Assembly: GCA_964438735.1 (NCBI GenBank) | Contig: CAYTLW010000107.1 | Span: 1-26,878 of the forward strand | DNA from: CAYTLW01 sp964438735 | GTDB lineage: Bacteria > Myxococcota_A > UBA9042 | DNA length: 26,878 nucleotides | Direction: 5' to 3' | Shown here: one piece after another, positions 7,434 through 16,562 of the stretch | Position numbering within the stretch: the stretch's first letter is position 1 | Layout: each line of letters opens with the position of its first letter | Program-made: the position numbers and the translations under genes | Notes under the pieces: generated by a model | Databases searched by the model: none | The model's input: only the letters and a program-made list of their open reading frames with translations | What the model was told of the DNA's origin: nothing

Positions 7434-10400
7434 ATGTTCGAGGTCTCCAAGTCGCGCATATCGAGTCAAGTTCCGCAAGGAATACAGCTGCTATTCGGTC
7501 GCCATCGATACGCGCTCGCCGCCTTCGCGCTCGCCGGATTCACTGTGGCGATGGGCTGTGGTGACCCCGAAGATGGCAAGAAAGACGAGCCCGCAGCGGT
7601 AGACGCAGGGTCGCAACCCGACGGTGCCCTGTTTGGTGATGCGGGCACGGTCCACCCCGCCGACGGCAGCGGCGCGGATGCCGACAACGCGGCAGCGGAT
7701 GCGGTGGGCGACGTTGTCGCTCCTGCGGACAGCGGACCGGGTGACGTCGCCGGACCGAGCTGTCCGGGCAATCCGGGGTGCTCCTGTCTCGCCGCCATCG
7801 ACTGCGACTCTGGATTCTGCATCGAATCACCCAACGGCAAGATATGCGCCACGATCTGCGTGGACTCCTGCGAGCCAGGCTTCAAGTGCACGACGGTCGC
7901 GGGCGCCGGCGGTGACGGCCAGAACATCTGTGTGGCCAAGTGGGGCAAGCGCTGCAATCCCTGCGACGCCAACGCCGATTGCAAGGCCGTCGGTCATGGC
8001 GACGCCGTCTGCGTGGACCACGGCAACGCGGGCAGCTTCTGCGGGGCTGCGTGCAGCGAGGACGAAGATTGTGGCGCCGGATTCGCCTGCAAGGAGGCGG
8101 CCGACGTCAACGGTAAGAAGAGCAAACAATGCGTCGTCACCGAGGGAGTCTGCACCTGCAGCCCGGCGGCCATCGCCGCCCAGGCGTCGACCAGCTGCCT
8201 GGTGGTCGCCGGCGAGGCCAAGTGCGCGGGCAAGCGTACTTGCCTGGACAAGGGCCACCCCGACGCGCCGGCTGCCGGCGGCTTGAGCGCCTGCATGGCG
8301 CCCAAACCCGAGCCGGAGGTCTGCGATGGGGCGGACAACGATTGCGACGGCGAGGCCGATGAAGGCACCTGCGACGACGACAATGTATGCACTTCCGACA
8401 GCTGCGGGGGCGCAGCCGGCTGCCAGCACAGCAACAAGGAGGGGGGCTGCAACGCCGACGACTCCGCCTGCACCGAAGGCGACGCCTGCGCCGATGGCAA
8501 ATGCGTCGCTGGCAAGGCGCTGGATTGCGATGACGCCAACATCTGCACGGCGGACGCCTGCGATGCCGACAAGGGGTGCGTGTCCACCGCCAAGAGCAAG
8601 ACGACGTGCAACGCCGACGACAACCCCTGCACCGTCGGTGACGCCTGCGCCGAGGGGGTCTGCAAGGCCGGGCCGGCCAAACAATGCGCCAGCGCGGACT
8701 TCTGCGTTCTCGGCAAATGCAACCTGGTCACGGGTAAATGCAAGTTCGTCTACAAGACCGATACGCCCTGCAATGATGGCAACGCATGCACGGCTGGCGA
8801 GGTCTGCGTCGAAGACATCTGCAAGGGCAAGGCGGTGAACTGCGACGACGCCAACGCCTGCACCGCCGAGAGCTGCGACCCCGCCAAGGGCTGCCTCTAC
8901 GCGAAGAACCCGGGGCCGTGCAACGACGGCAACGCCTGCACCAAGGGAGACGCGTGTGCCGATGGTGCCTGCGCGGGCTTGCCCATCGCCGTCAGCGCCT
9001 CTTGCGATGACCTCAACCCGTGCACCGCCGACACCTGCAATCCGCAGAGTGGATGCGTGCACGCGGCGGGCACCGGCGGACCCTGTGAGGACGGTAACCT
9101 CTGCACGACCTCCGACCTGTGCAAGGAGGGCAAGTGCGAGGCCGGCACCAACCAGTGCACCTGTACGAGCGACCTGGATTGCGCCGCCAAGGAGGACGGC
9201 AACATCTGCAACGGCACGCTGTTCTGCGACAAGAAGGAGATGCCCTGGAGCTGCAAGATCAAGCCGTCCACGGTGGTCAAGTGCGACACCTCCATCAACG
9301 ATGCCTGCAAAGCCAACGGCTGCGACCCCCAGAAGGGAAAATGCGTCCTGACCTTGAAGATCGACGGCAGCCCGTGCGACGCGGACAGTAGCCTCTGCAC
9401 CGTCGGCGATGCCTGCAAGGCGGGCAATTGCGTCGCCGGTCCACTGGCCAAGTGCGACGATGGCAACCCGTGCACAACGGACTCCTGCGACCCCAAGACG
9501 GGCTGCAAGAAGGTGCCCCACACCAGCGCCTGTGACGCCGACGGCGACCTCTGCACCGTGGGCGACGCTTGCAAGTCAGGCACCTGTATCGTCGGCAAGG
9601 TCACCAAGAACTGTGAGGATAACGAGCCCTGCACCAGTGAAAGCTGCGTCAAGTCGACCGGCAAATGTGCGGTCAAGAAGCTGGCCAAGTCATGCGACGA
9701 CGGCAGCCTGTGCACCGTCGGCGATGCCTGCGCCAACGACCCCAAGACCGGCGCCTGGACGTGTCTGCCGGCCTCGGTCAAGAAATGCGACGACGCCAAC
9801 CCCTGCACCGACGACAGCTGTGATGCCAAGAAGGGTTGCGCCAATGTGAACAACAAGGGCGGCTGCGACGCCGACGGCAACGCCTGCACGGTGGGTGATT
9901 ACTGTGTGGCCGGCGTGTGCAAGGTCGGCGGATTGCCCAAGAACTGCGATGACAAGAACCAGTGCACGGTGGAGACCTGCGTCAAGTCCACTGGCCTGTG
10001 CGCCTACCAGGAGCAGAGCAAATCCTGCGACGACGCCAACCCATGCACGGTCGCCGACAAGTGCGGCTCGGACAAGGCCAAGAAGTGGGTCTGCCTGCCT
10101 GGCGCCGCCAAACAATGCGATGACGGCAACATCTGCACCAAGGACGCATGCGACCCGGTCAAGGGATGCGTCAGCAAGCTGGACACCGAGACCGGCCACC
10201 CCTGCTACACCGGCCCGCCCAAGACGCGCAACAAGGGCATCTGCAAGGACGGTGTGCGGACCTGCGACATCAACGGCCAGCTGAGCGCCTGCAAGGGCGA
10301 CGTGCTGCCCGGGCCCGCCGAGGTGTGCAACGGCAAGGACGATGACTGCGACGGGGTGACCGATTCTGGCTGCAAACCCCTGGGTTTCGAGGCCGCATTC

Positions 10401-10550
10401 GGCAGCGCGTCATTCGACGTCAAGTCGGGCGCCAGGCGCGTGCGCGGGCTGGCCGGCGCCGATGCCGTGGGCGGCGCCGCTGGCGGCAAGAAGACGAGCG
10501 CACGTTTCGGCTTCATGGCCTGGGCGTGGTCGCTGGTCGGCGCCAAGTAG
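7434..10550 (+). CDS. Cysteine-rich repeat lipoprotein with two MopE-type metal-binding motifs
   Basis: The start is ATG at 7434, with GAGAGG five bases upstream; longer readings lack this site. The product has 1038 residues. A signal segment ends in VAMGC, a loose lipobox, followed by an Ala/Asp-rich linker. A Cys-rich head precedes a MopE-type motif, CDGADNDCDG (near residue 296). Eleven tandem units of about 50 residues then alternate CDDxNxCTxDxCDPxxGC and CxxDxxxCTxGDxCxxGxC. A second MopE-type motif (CNGKDDDCDG, near residue 964) and a 48-residue non-Cys tail ending FGFMAWAWSLVGAK follow. No MYXO-CTERM tag is present. The many Cys are probably disulfide-bonded; the Asp-rich motifs may bind metal (known for MopE, inferred here). 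It leads the four-gene operon, with 26 bp to the next start, and is likely surface-exposed. Confidence 0.75.
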   Translation: MFEVSKSRISSQVPQGIQLLFGRHRYALAAFALAGFTVAMGCGDPEDGKKDEPAAVDAGSQPDGALFGDAGTVHPADGSGADADNAAADAVGDVVAPADSGPGDVAGPSCPGNPGCSCLAAIDCDSGFCIESPNGKICATICVDSCEPGFKCTTVAGAGGDGQNICVAKWGKRCNPCDANADCKAVGHGDAVCVDHGNAGSFCGAACSEDEDCGAGFACKEAADVNGKKSKQCVVTEGVCTCSPAAIAAQASTSCLVVAGEAKCAGKRTCLDKGHPDAPAAGGLSACMAPKPEPEVCDGADNDCDGEADEGTCDDDNVCTSDSCGGAAGCQHSNKEGGCNADDSACTEGDACADGKCVAGKALDCDDANICTADACDADKGCVSTAKSKTTCNADDNPCTVGDACAEGVCKAGPAKQCASADFCVLGKCNLVTGKCKFVYKTDTPCNDGNACTAGEVCVEDICKGKAVNCDDANACTAESCDPAKGCLYAKNPGPCNDGNACTKGDACADGACAGLPIAVSASCDDLNPCTADTCNPQSGCVHAAGTGGPCEDGNLCTTSDLCKEGKCEAGTNQCTCTSDLDCAAKEDGNICNGTLFCDKKEMPWSCKIKPSTVVKCDTSINDACKANGCDPQKGKCVLTLKIDGSPCDADSSLCTVGDACKAGNCVAGPLAKCDDGNPCTTDSCDPKTGCKKVPHTSACDADGDLCTVGDACKSGTCIVGKVTKNCEDNEPCTSESCVKSTGKCAVKKLAKSCDDGSLCTVGDACANDPKTGAWTCLPASVKKCDDANPCTDDSCDAKKGCANVNNKGGCDADGNACTVGDYCVAGVCKVGGLPKNCDDKNQCTVETCVKSTGLCAYQEQSKSCDDANPCTVADKCGSDKAKKWVCLPGAAKQCDDGNICTKDACDPVKGCVSKLDTETGHPCYTGPPKTRNKGICKDGVRTCDINGQLSACKGDVLPGPAEVCNGKDDDCDGVTDSGCKPLGFEAAFGSASFDVKSGARRVRGLAGADAVGGAAGGKKTSARFGFMAWAWSLVGAK
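8370..10205 (+). repeat. Eleven-unit coding repeat of about 50 codons
   Basis: Within the lipoprotein gene, eleven units each start with C[DE]D-type loops and carry about ten cysteines. They are diverged, not identical. The third (CASADFCVLGKC), sixth (CDTSINDACKANGC) and eighth units are the most irregular, and the fifth carries an extra insert. The repeat is visible mainly at protein level; it is not a CRISPR or satellite. Confidence 0.75.
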
Positions 10551-10576
10551 ACGTGAGGATCGCAGAGGAGATAGCG

Positions 10577-12511
10577 ATGGTCTGCACGAGAGAGTCAAAA
10601 CGGCGGTGGCCGCGACGGGGCGCGCAGAAAGCGCTGCTCCTGGCCATCGGGCTGACGTTGGGGATGCCCTGGAGCGCGGCCGCGGCCGTGCCCGGCAACG
10701 CGCAGGTTCACGGCGCGTTGCACGCCAGTGGCGGCGGCGCGGTGGCCGACGGCAGCTACCAGTTGACCTTCCGGCTCTACGGCGCGGCGGTGGCTGGCAA
10801 GGCCGTCTGGACCGAGGGGCCGGTCACGGTTTCGGTCAAGAACGGCGCCTTCACCTACACGCTGGGCGCCAGCAAGGCGCTCAATCCGGGCGTGCTTGCG
10901 GGTCTGCAGGGCGGTTGGCTGGGCGTGACGGTGGCCGCGGAGCCGGAGCTGCCCCGACAGGCGCTGCGCTCGACCCTCTGGGCCCACAAGGCTGCGGTGG
11001 CAGAGGGGATCCTGTGCACGGGCTGCGTCTCGGTCGCGGCCATGACCTTCGACGGCGACCTGGACCTGGGCGGCAACGCCCTCAAGGCCAAGACCATCAC
11101 GGTCGGCGCGTTGACCGCCAATACCATCACCGCCAACAACTTCACCGGCGATGGCTCCAAACTGACCGGCATCTCGGTGCCCACGGGTTCCTGCCCCAAA
11201 GGCCAGGTGGTCTCGGGCGTCGGCAAGGATGGCGAGCTCACCTGCGTGTCCATCGCGTCGGCGTTCCCGCCCGATGGCATCGACGAGATCTCCGGCGACC
11301 TCATCCACAACCAGTTCAAAGACGTCGCCAGCAGCCCGAACACGCCGCTGGGCATCGCCGACAACAACCCGGTCGGCACCAGCGACGTCATCGACGTGCC
11401 CGACCTGGGGCTGGCCCAGAAGCTGACGGTCTCCATCGAACTGACCAACTCGAACATGAAGGCGGTGAGCGTCTACCTCTACGACGCCGCCAACAAGCAG
11501 TACACGCTCTATGACGGCGACGGCAGCGGCAAATCCCTGTCCGCCACCTATCCCACACCGACCAAAACGAAGACCGGCGACCTCACCACCTGGGAGGGTA
11601 AGAATCCCAAGGGCAAGTGGCGCTTGTTGGTGGTCGACAAGGCGTTCCTGAACAACGGCAAGGACGGCGCCATCAAGAACTGGTCGGTGAACATCCAGAC
11701 CCTCAGCAGCAAGAAGATCCAGGTCAAGGGCAGCGTCGAGGTCAAGCAGGACCTGGCGGTCGGCGGCCTGATCGGCCTCGGCACCTCAAACCTGGCCTGC
11801 TCCAAGAAGCTGGCCGGCGCGCTCAAGCGGAGCAGCAACGGCGTGCAGTGGTGCGATGGCGTCAGCTGGCGTGGCTTCGGCGGCCGCGGGGCGACGTATC
11901 GATGGCAGGTCTGGAGTACCTATCACCAATGGTCCGGCGGCTGGATGGCCGGCAATAGCAGCAGCCTCTTCGGCGGCGTCAATCCCAGCACGTGGGGCGA
12001 TAGCAACGCCCTGGCGTCCAGTCTGTCGTCGACCACCGACATCCTGCGTACCTTCTTCGTTCGCCGTGGGCCGGAGATCGGCACGATCGTCAACGTCAAC
12101 GTCTACTCCTACCAGTGGCGGTCCTACAGCTCGACCAACAGTCGCCACGTGGCCGCTCTCTTCCGCATCAAGAACAACACGAAGTCGACCATCAAGTGGA
12201 CGGCGCACTGGTATCGGACCGGCTACGGGGGCTGGAGTGAGCGCGCATCCATCGCCCTGAATGGCTCCAACATCTGGAACACCAGCTCAGACCTGAGCGC
12301 CAGCTCCAACTCCTCCCACACGCTGTCGATTCCAGGCAATCGCACCAGCACCGCGGTCTTTGTGTCGTCGTCGAACTCGGCCTGTTGCAACGAACACGGG
12401 ACCCAGTCCCGGGCGCTGTTCATGGCGTTCTACAACAACTGCCTGAAGCTGCCGAACGGCCTCGAGTTCGTCGACGACCTCGATACCAAACCCAACGGTT
12501 GGAACAACTGA
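10577..12511 (+). CDS. Exported P-domain protein, paralogue 1, with an unrecognised C-terminal domain
   Basis: ATG at 10577 has AGAGGAG six bases upstream. The 644-residue protein has a signal peptide (1-37, ending SAAAA). Next comes an N-terminal beta module (39-135; GGGAVADGSYQLTF, WLGVTV, EPELPR), known from the start of many bacterial tail-fibre-like and surface proteins. A CTGCV pair (147-151) and a stalk-like segment with FTGDGSKLTG (189-198) follow. A proprotein-convertase P domain spans about 255-377 (NPKGKWRLLVVD, KNWSVNIQ), and a WCDG hinge lies near 425. The C-terminal 438-644 is Trp/Tyr/Ser-rich and shared with the next two proteins; I recognise no family. No protease domain accompanies the P domain, so it probably serves as a binding or packing module. 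It is predicted to be periplasmic or secreted. Confidence 0.8.
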   Translation: MVCTRESKRRWPRRGAQKALLLAIGLTLGMPWSAAAAVPGNAQVHGALHASGGGAVADGSYQLTFRLYGAAVAGKAVWTEGPVTVSVKNGAFTYTLGASKALNPGVLAGLQGGWLGVTVAAEPELPRQALRSTLWAHKAAVAEGILCTGCVSVAAMTFDGDLDLGGNALKAKTITVGALTANTITANNFTGDGSKLTGISVPTGSCPKGQVVSGVGKDGELTCVSIASAFPPDGIDEISGDLIHNQFKDVASSPNTPLGIADNNPVGTSDVIDVPDLGLAQKLTVSIELTNSNMKAVSVYLYDAANKQYTLYDGDGSGKSLSATYPTPTKTKTGDLTTWEGKNPKGKWRLLVVDKAFLNNGKDGAIKNWSVNIQTLSSKKIQVKGSVEVKQDLAVGGLIGLGTSNLACSKKLAGALKRSSNGVQWCDGVSWRGFGGRGATYRWQVWSTYHQWSGGWMAGNSSSLFGGVNPSTWGDSNALASSLSSTTDILRTFFVRRGPEIGTIVNVNVYSYQWRSYSSTNSRHVAALFRIKNNTKSTIKWTAHWYRTGYGGWSERASIALNGSNIWNTSSDLSASSNSSHTLSIPGNRTSTAVFVSSSNSACCNEHGTQSRALFMAFYNNCLKLPNGLEFVDDLDTKPNGWNN

Positions 12512-12529
12512 GCCACCATGGAAGAGCCC

Positions 12530-14440
12530 ATGAAACGTCCTCAGACCCTTCGCGGCGGCCTCGGCGCTGCCGTCATGATCGCCGCCCTGTTCGTCGCGCC
12601 CGCCGTATTCGGCGCTGCGCCGGGCACGGTCTACTTGCAGGCGCAGCTCCTGAAGGTCGACGGTTCCCCCGTCACCGACGGCAGCTATGACGTGCAATTC
12701 GCCATCTACGCCGCCCAATCCGGCGGCCAGGCGACCTGGCAGGAGGGCCCCGTCAAGGTCGCTGTCAGCGGCGGCCGATTCGCCCGCGCCATCGGCAGCA
12801 CCAAAGCCATTGGAGCGGCCACCATGGCGACCCTTGGCAAAGCGTGGCTGGGGATCAAGGTGGCCAATGACCCGGAGCTTCCGCGGGCCCGCCTGCACGC
12901 GGCGCCATACGCCCTGCGCGCCGCGGTCGCCGACAACCTGTCCTGCATCGGCTGCGTGACCCTCTCGGAGATGAAGTTCGACGCCGACCTGGACCTGGGC
13001 AGCCACGCGCTGGTGGCCGGCCAGCTGAACACGCCGCAGGTGTCCGCCACCACGGTCAAGGGCATCACCATGATCGGCGACGGCAGCAAGCTGACGGGCA
13101 TCAACACCCTGTCGGGCAGCTGCCCCAAGGGCCAGGCCGTCGCCGGTGTCGCCCAGGACGGCAAGCTGCAATGCATCACCTCGGCCGTCGCCCTGCCGCC
13201 GGACGGCGTGGACAACGTCTCCAACGGGCTGGTCAGCAACGAGTTCAAGAACGTCTTCGCCTCGGCCAAGCCAGTGCCCATCGCTGACAACAACCCGGTC
13301 GGCACCTCGGACACCATCGACGTGCCGGATGTAGGTATCGCCAAGAAGCTGACGGTCTCGATCAACGTCTCCAACTCCGACCTGAAGTACCTCAGCGTGA
13401 CCCTCTATGACGCCGCCAACGTGGCCTACAAACTGCACGACAAGAACGCCAGCGGCGGCTCGCTGGTGGCCACCTACCCCACTCCCAAGGCGACCATGAC
13501 GGGCGACCTGACCAAGTGGCATGGCAAGAATCCCAAGGGCAAGTGGCACCTCCAGGTGACGGACTCGAAGTTCAAGAACAACACCACCGATGGGGCCATC
13601 AACACGTGGTCGGTGAACGTCGACACGGTCAGCAACAAGAAGGTGCAGGTCGTCGGCAAGGCCTTCATCGACGGTGACCTGAACGTCGACGGGGTGCTCA
13701 TGGTCGGCGCCAACAACAACGCCTGTACGGCCGCGCTCAAGGGAAAGATGCGCTATCAATCCAGCCTGATGCAGTGGTGCGATGGCACTACGTGGCGCCC
13801 GTTCGCGGGTCGCGGCGCCATGTATCGCTGGACCACGTGGAGCACCTACGACCAGTCCCACGGCACCTGGTATGCCGGCAACAACAGCAGCCTCTTCGGT
13901 GGCCTGGCGCCGTCGACCTGGGGCGACAGCAATGGCCGCGCCTACCAGTTGTCTTCCACCTCGGACGTGCTGCGTGCCTTCTTCGTGCGTCGAGGACCAG
14001 ATCTCGGCTCGGCCAAGAACGCCAACGTCTACTCGGACGAGTACCGCACGTGGAGTTCGACCAACAGCCGCCACGTGGCGGTGCTGTTCCGGGTCCGCAA
14101 CTCGACGGCGAAGAACCTCACGTGGAAGGTGTACTGGTATCGCACGGCCTATGGCGGCTGGGGGGAGCGCGCGTCCATCGCGGTCAACGGCGCCAACACC
14201 TGGGACAGCGGCGGCAGCGGCTACGGTGCCAACTCGGGCTCGAGCCACAACCTGACCATCCCGGCCAACCGCACGAGCACGGTGATCTTCGTCGCCGGCT
14301 CGTCGCCGTACCACCACCAGACCAGTCAGTCGTACGCTCGCTCCTGTTTCCTGGCGTTCTACAACAACAGCCTGTCGTTGCCATCCGGTCTGTCCTTCGT
14401 CGACGACCTGGCGACCAAGCCAAACGGTTGGAATAAGTGA
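12530..14440 (+). CDS. Exported P-domain protein, paralogue 2
   Basis: The 636-residue protein has the same domain order as paralogue 1: signal peptide (MKRPQTLRGG..., cleavage near VFGA), N-terminal beta module with RLHAAPYALRA, CIGCV pair, IGDGSKLTG stalk segment, P domain, WCDG hinge and the shared C-terminal domain ending FVDDLATKPNGWNK. ATG at 12530 is chosen because GGAAGAG lies just upstream; ATG at 12518 is possible and adds four residues. It starts 18 bp after paralogue 1 stops, so it is in the same operon. It is the most family-like of the three in the PYALRA segment, where paralogues 1 and 3 have drifted. Confidence 0.8.
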   Translation: MKRPQTLRGGLGAAVMIAALFVAPAVFGAAPGTVYLQAQLLKVDGSPVTDGSYDVQFAIYAAQSGGQATWQEGPVKVAVSGGRFARAIGSTKAIGAATMATLGKAWLGIKVANDPELPRARLHAAPYALRAAVADNLSCIGCVTLSEMKFDADLDLGSHALVAGQLNTPQVSATTVKGITMIGDGSKLTGINTLSGSCPKGQAVAGVAQDGKLQCITSAVALPPDGVDNVSNGLVSNEFKNVFASAKPVPIADNNPVGTSDTIDVPDVGIAKKLTVSINVSNSDLKYLSVTLYDAANVAYKLHDKNASGGSLVATYPTPKATMTGDLTKWHGKNPKGKWHLQVTDSKFKNNTTDGAINTWSVNVDTVSNKKVQVVGKAFIDGDLNVDGVLMVGANNNACTAALKGKMRYQSSLMQWCDGTTWRPFAGRGAMYRWTTWSTYDQSHGTWYAGNNSSLFGGLAPSTWGDSNGRAYQLSSTSDVLRAFFVRRGPDLGSAKNANVYSDEYRTWSSTNSRHVAVLFRVRNSTAKNLTWKVYWYRTAYGGWGERASIAVNGANTWDSGGSGYGANSGSSHNLTIPANRTSTVIFVAGSSPYHHQTSQSYARSCFLAFYNNSLSLPSGLSFVDDLATKPNGWNK

Positions 14441-14487
14441 TGGAAGACGCCACCGGACTGGGGACGCGCGCTGGCGCGCATCGATAG

Positions 14488-14551
14488 CCCACCCGCCCCC
14501 CCCCCGCCCCGCCCCCCCCCCNNNNNNNNNNGTGTTTGGGGGGCGGGTGGG
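14488..14551. repeat. C-run/G-run inverted repeat around the assembly gap
   Basis: CCCACCCGCCCCCC (14488-14501) and GGGGGGCGGGTGGG (14538-14551) are perfect reverse complements on either side of the N gap. The surrounding C tracts (to 14521) and G tracts (to about 14569) are near-pure, so this may be a strong hairpin or quadruplex-forming spacer. It may equally be degraded read-end sequence. It separates paralogues 2 and 3. Confidence 0.5.
14522..14531. other. Assembly gap of ten Ns
   Basis: Ten Ns mark a scaffold join; the true length is unknown. It falls between two paralogous genes, where repeats could make an assembler collapse or skip sequence. Both adjacent genes have intact ends. Confidence 0.95.
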
Positions 14552-14625
14552 TGGGGCGGGGGGCGGGGGCGCAGCTTGCGAGGCCCGCCCGGCCGGGGGG
14601 CCGGCACGACGCCATGGAGGCGACC

Positions 14626-16524
14626 ATGTGGACTCCACCTCGCGGACGACGGGCGCTGGCCCTGTTGGTGGCCGCGGCCTTGCTCGTCTGGGCCGGCAGC
14701 GGCGCGGCGGCCGTGCCCGGCACCCTGGTCGTCGAAGGCTTCATCAAATCCAGTGGCGGCGGCGCGGTGGCCGATGGGTCCTACGACCTGACGCTGGGCC
14801 TGTTCGGCGCCAAGACAGGCGGCACGGCGCTCTGGTCCGATGCCTTCGCCAAGACCTCGGTCACGGGCGGACGGTTCACCGTGGTGCTCGGCTCGGCCAA
14901 GAAGCTGCCGCCATCGCTGGTGGCCAAGCAGAGCCAGCTCTGGTTGTCAGTCCGAGTGGGCGTCAGTCCCGAGCTGCCCCGTCGGCAGGTGCTCAGCAAG
15001 GTATGGACCCTGGTCGCGGCCATGGCCGAGGACCTGGTCTGCACCAACTGCGTCAGCGTCTCGACCATGAAGATCGACGGCGACATCAAGGCCACCGGCA
15101 AGACCATCAAAGCTGCCAAGGTGGTGGCGGGCGACGTCACGGCGACGACGTTGACCGCCAAGACCTTCATCGGCGATGGCTCCAAGGTCACTGGCGTCCA
15201 GGTCAAACCCGTCACCTGCCCCAAGGGCCAGGCTGTCGGCGCCGTGGCGTCTGACGGCAAGCTGGTCTGTGTGGACATGAACGTCGCCTTGCCGCCCGAC
15301 GCCATTGACGAGCTCTCCAACGGGCTGATTCACAACCAGTTCAACGACGTCGTCAGCAGCCAGTCGGCGCCCGTCAACATCGCGGATAACAACCCCATCG
15401 GCGTGTACGACACCATCGACGTACCCGACATCGGCATCGCGCAGAAGCTCACGGTCTCCATCAACATCAGCAACTCGGACCTGAAGACCGTGCAGGTGCA
15501 GCTGTATGACGCCGCCAACAACCTCTACTCGTTGTGGGATAAATCCGGCGCTGGCAAGAAGCTGGTCAAGACCTTCCCAGACCCCGACAAGACCCTGACC
15601 GGAGACCTGAGCAAGTGGACGGGCAAGAACCCCAAGGGCAAGTGGCGCCTGCGGGTCATCGACTCGGCGTTCCTGAACAACAAGGCCGATGGCGCCATCA
15701 ACAGCTGGTCGGTCAACGTGCAGACGCTGAGCAACCAGAAGATCCAGGTCAAAGGCCACACCCTGGTCACCGGCGACGTCAAGGTGAGCGGTTCGGTCAA
15801 GCCGGGCAACAGCAACGCCGCCTGCACGCCCGCGCTGTTGGGCAAGCTGCGCTTCAACGGCAAAGAGCCGCAGTGGTGCGACGGCAACAGCTGGGCCTCC
15901 ATGGGTCGCAGCCACCAGTCGACCTTTCGCTGGCAGGTGTGGAGCACCTACGGCAACAACGGCTGGTATGGCGGCAACAACAGCGCCGTCTTCGGCGGCA
16001 TCGCGCCCAGCACCTGGTCCGACAGCAACGGCATGGCCTACCAGGTGTCGTCGAAGTCCGAGATCCTGCGCACCTTCTTCAACCGTGCCGGTCCGGCCAT
16101 CGGCACGTTGAAGAACGCGAACGTCTACTCCGAGGAGTGGAACTACGACAACACCTCGCAGAACAGCCGCCAGGTCGGCGCCCTCTTCCGGGTGCGCAAC
16201 AAGACCAACAGCAATATCAACTGGAAGATCTACTGGTACCGTTCAGCGCGCGGCAACTGGAGTGAGCGCGCCTCCATCGCCATCAACGGCCAGAACGTCT
16301 GGAACAGCGGCGGCTCCAACTACTCGCCCAGCAGCGCCTCCAGCCACAACATCACAGTGCCCAAGAATCGCACCAGCACGGTCATCTTCATCGCCGCGTC
16401 CTGCCCGGATGGCGGCTACATGCGGTCGGTGCATATGGCGTTCTATAACAACTGCCTGGCGCTGCCCAATGGCCTGGAGTTCGTCGACGACCTCGACACC
16501 AAGCCGGATGGTTGGGACAAGTAG
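14626..16524 (+). CDS. Exported P-domain protein, paralogue 3
   Basis: ATG at 14626 has GGAGG five bases upstream and gives a clean signal peptide (MWTPPRGRRALALL..., ending SGAAA). The earlier in-frame reading would begin at the gap-edge G-run and is rejected. The 632-residue protein repeats the architecture: N-terminal beta module, CTNCV pair, FIGDGSKVTG stalk segment, P domain (NPKGKWRLRVID, INSWSVNVQ), WCDG hinge and the C-terminal domain of about 205 residues ending FVDDLDTKPDGWDK. The YALRA-like segment has diverged to VWTLVAA. It is probably the last gene of the operon, since a tandem hairpin follows. If the gap is larger than ten bases, its promoter context is not fully known. Confidence 0.8.
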   Translation: MWTPPRGRRALALLVAAALLVWAGSGAAAVPGTLVVEGFIKSSGGGAVADGSYDLTLGLFGAKTGGTALWSDAFAKTSVTGGRFTVVLGSAKKLPPSLVAKQSQLWLSVRVGVSPELPRRQVLSKVWTLVAAMAEDLVCTNCVSVSTMKIDGDIKATGKTIKAAKVVAGDVTATTLTAKTFIGDGSKVTGVQVKPVTCPKGQAVGAVASDGKLVCVDMNVALPPDAIDELSNGLIHNQFNDVVSSQSAPVNIADNNPIGVYDTIDVPDIGIAQKLTVSINISNSDLKTVQVQLYDAANNLYSLWDKSGAGKKLVKTFPDPDKTLTGDLSKWTGKNPKGKWRLRVIDSAFLNNKADGAINSWSVNVQTLSNQKIQVKGHTLVTGDVKVSGSVKPGNSNAACTPALLGKLRFNGKEPQWCDGNSWASMGRSHQSTFRWQVWSTYGNNGWYGGNNSAVFGGIAPSTWSDSNGMAYQVSSKSEILRTFFNRAGPAIGTLKNANVYSEEWNYDNTSQNSRQVGALFRVRNKTNSNINWKIYWYRSARGNWSERASIAINGQNVWNSGGSNYSPSSASSHNITVPKNRTSTVIFIAASCPDGGYMRSVHMAFYNNCLALPNGLEFVDDLDTKPDGWDK

Positions 16525-16529
16525 AAACG

Positions 16530-16562
16530 CGGGACAACTCCCGGCGTGGGCGGGATTTCCCG
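16530..16562 (+). terminator. Tandem hairpins after the P-domain operon
   Basis: CGGGA-CAAC-TCCCG (16530-16543) is followed by CGGGA-TT-TCCCG (16551-16562), six bases after the stop of paralogue 3. The arms of the two hairpins are identical, so they can also pair with each other. There is no T run; a role as terminator or 3' stabiliser is inferred. Confidence 0.4.

Noticed and set aside
7827..9521. 564-codon open frame antisense to the cysteine-repeat lipoprotein
   Set aside because: Its composition is a low-complexity Ala/Val/Gly by-product of the GC-rich repeat on the plus strand. The plus strand has clear Cys motifs, a signal peptide and a ribosome site.
8370..10205. Regular repeats as a CRISPR array
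   Set aside because: The repeats are about 150 bp, diverged, in frame and coding; there are no identical repeats with unique spacers.
10401..10550. C terminus of the cysteine-repeat lipoprotein as a MYXO-CTERM sorting signal
   Set aside because: It lacks the Cys, the transmembrane helix and the basic end cluster of that signal.
12287..14638. 783-codon open frame antisense to P-domain paralogue 2, running through the gap
   Set aside because: It reads across the Ns and is rich in Arg/Gly/Val without any motif. The plus strand carries the P domain and is conserved with two neighbours.
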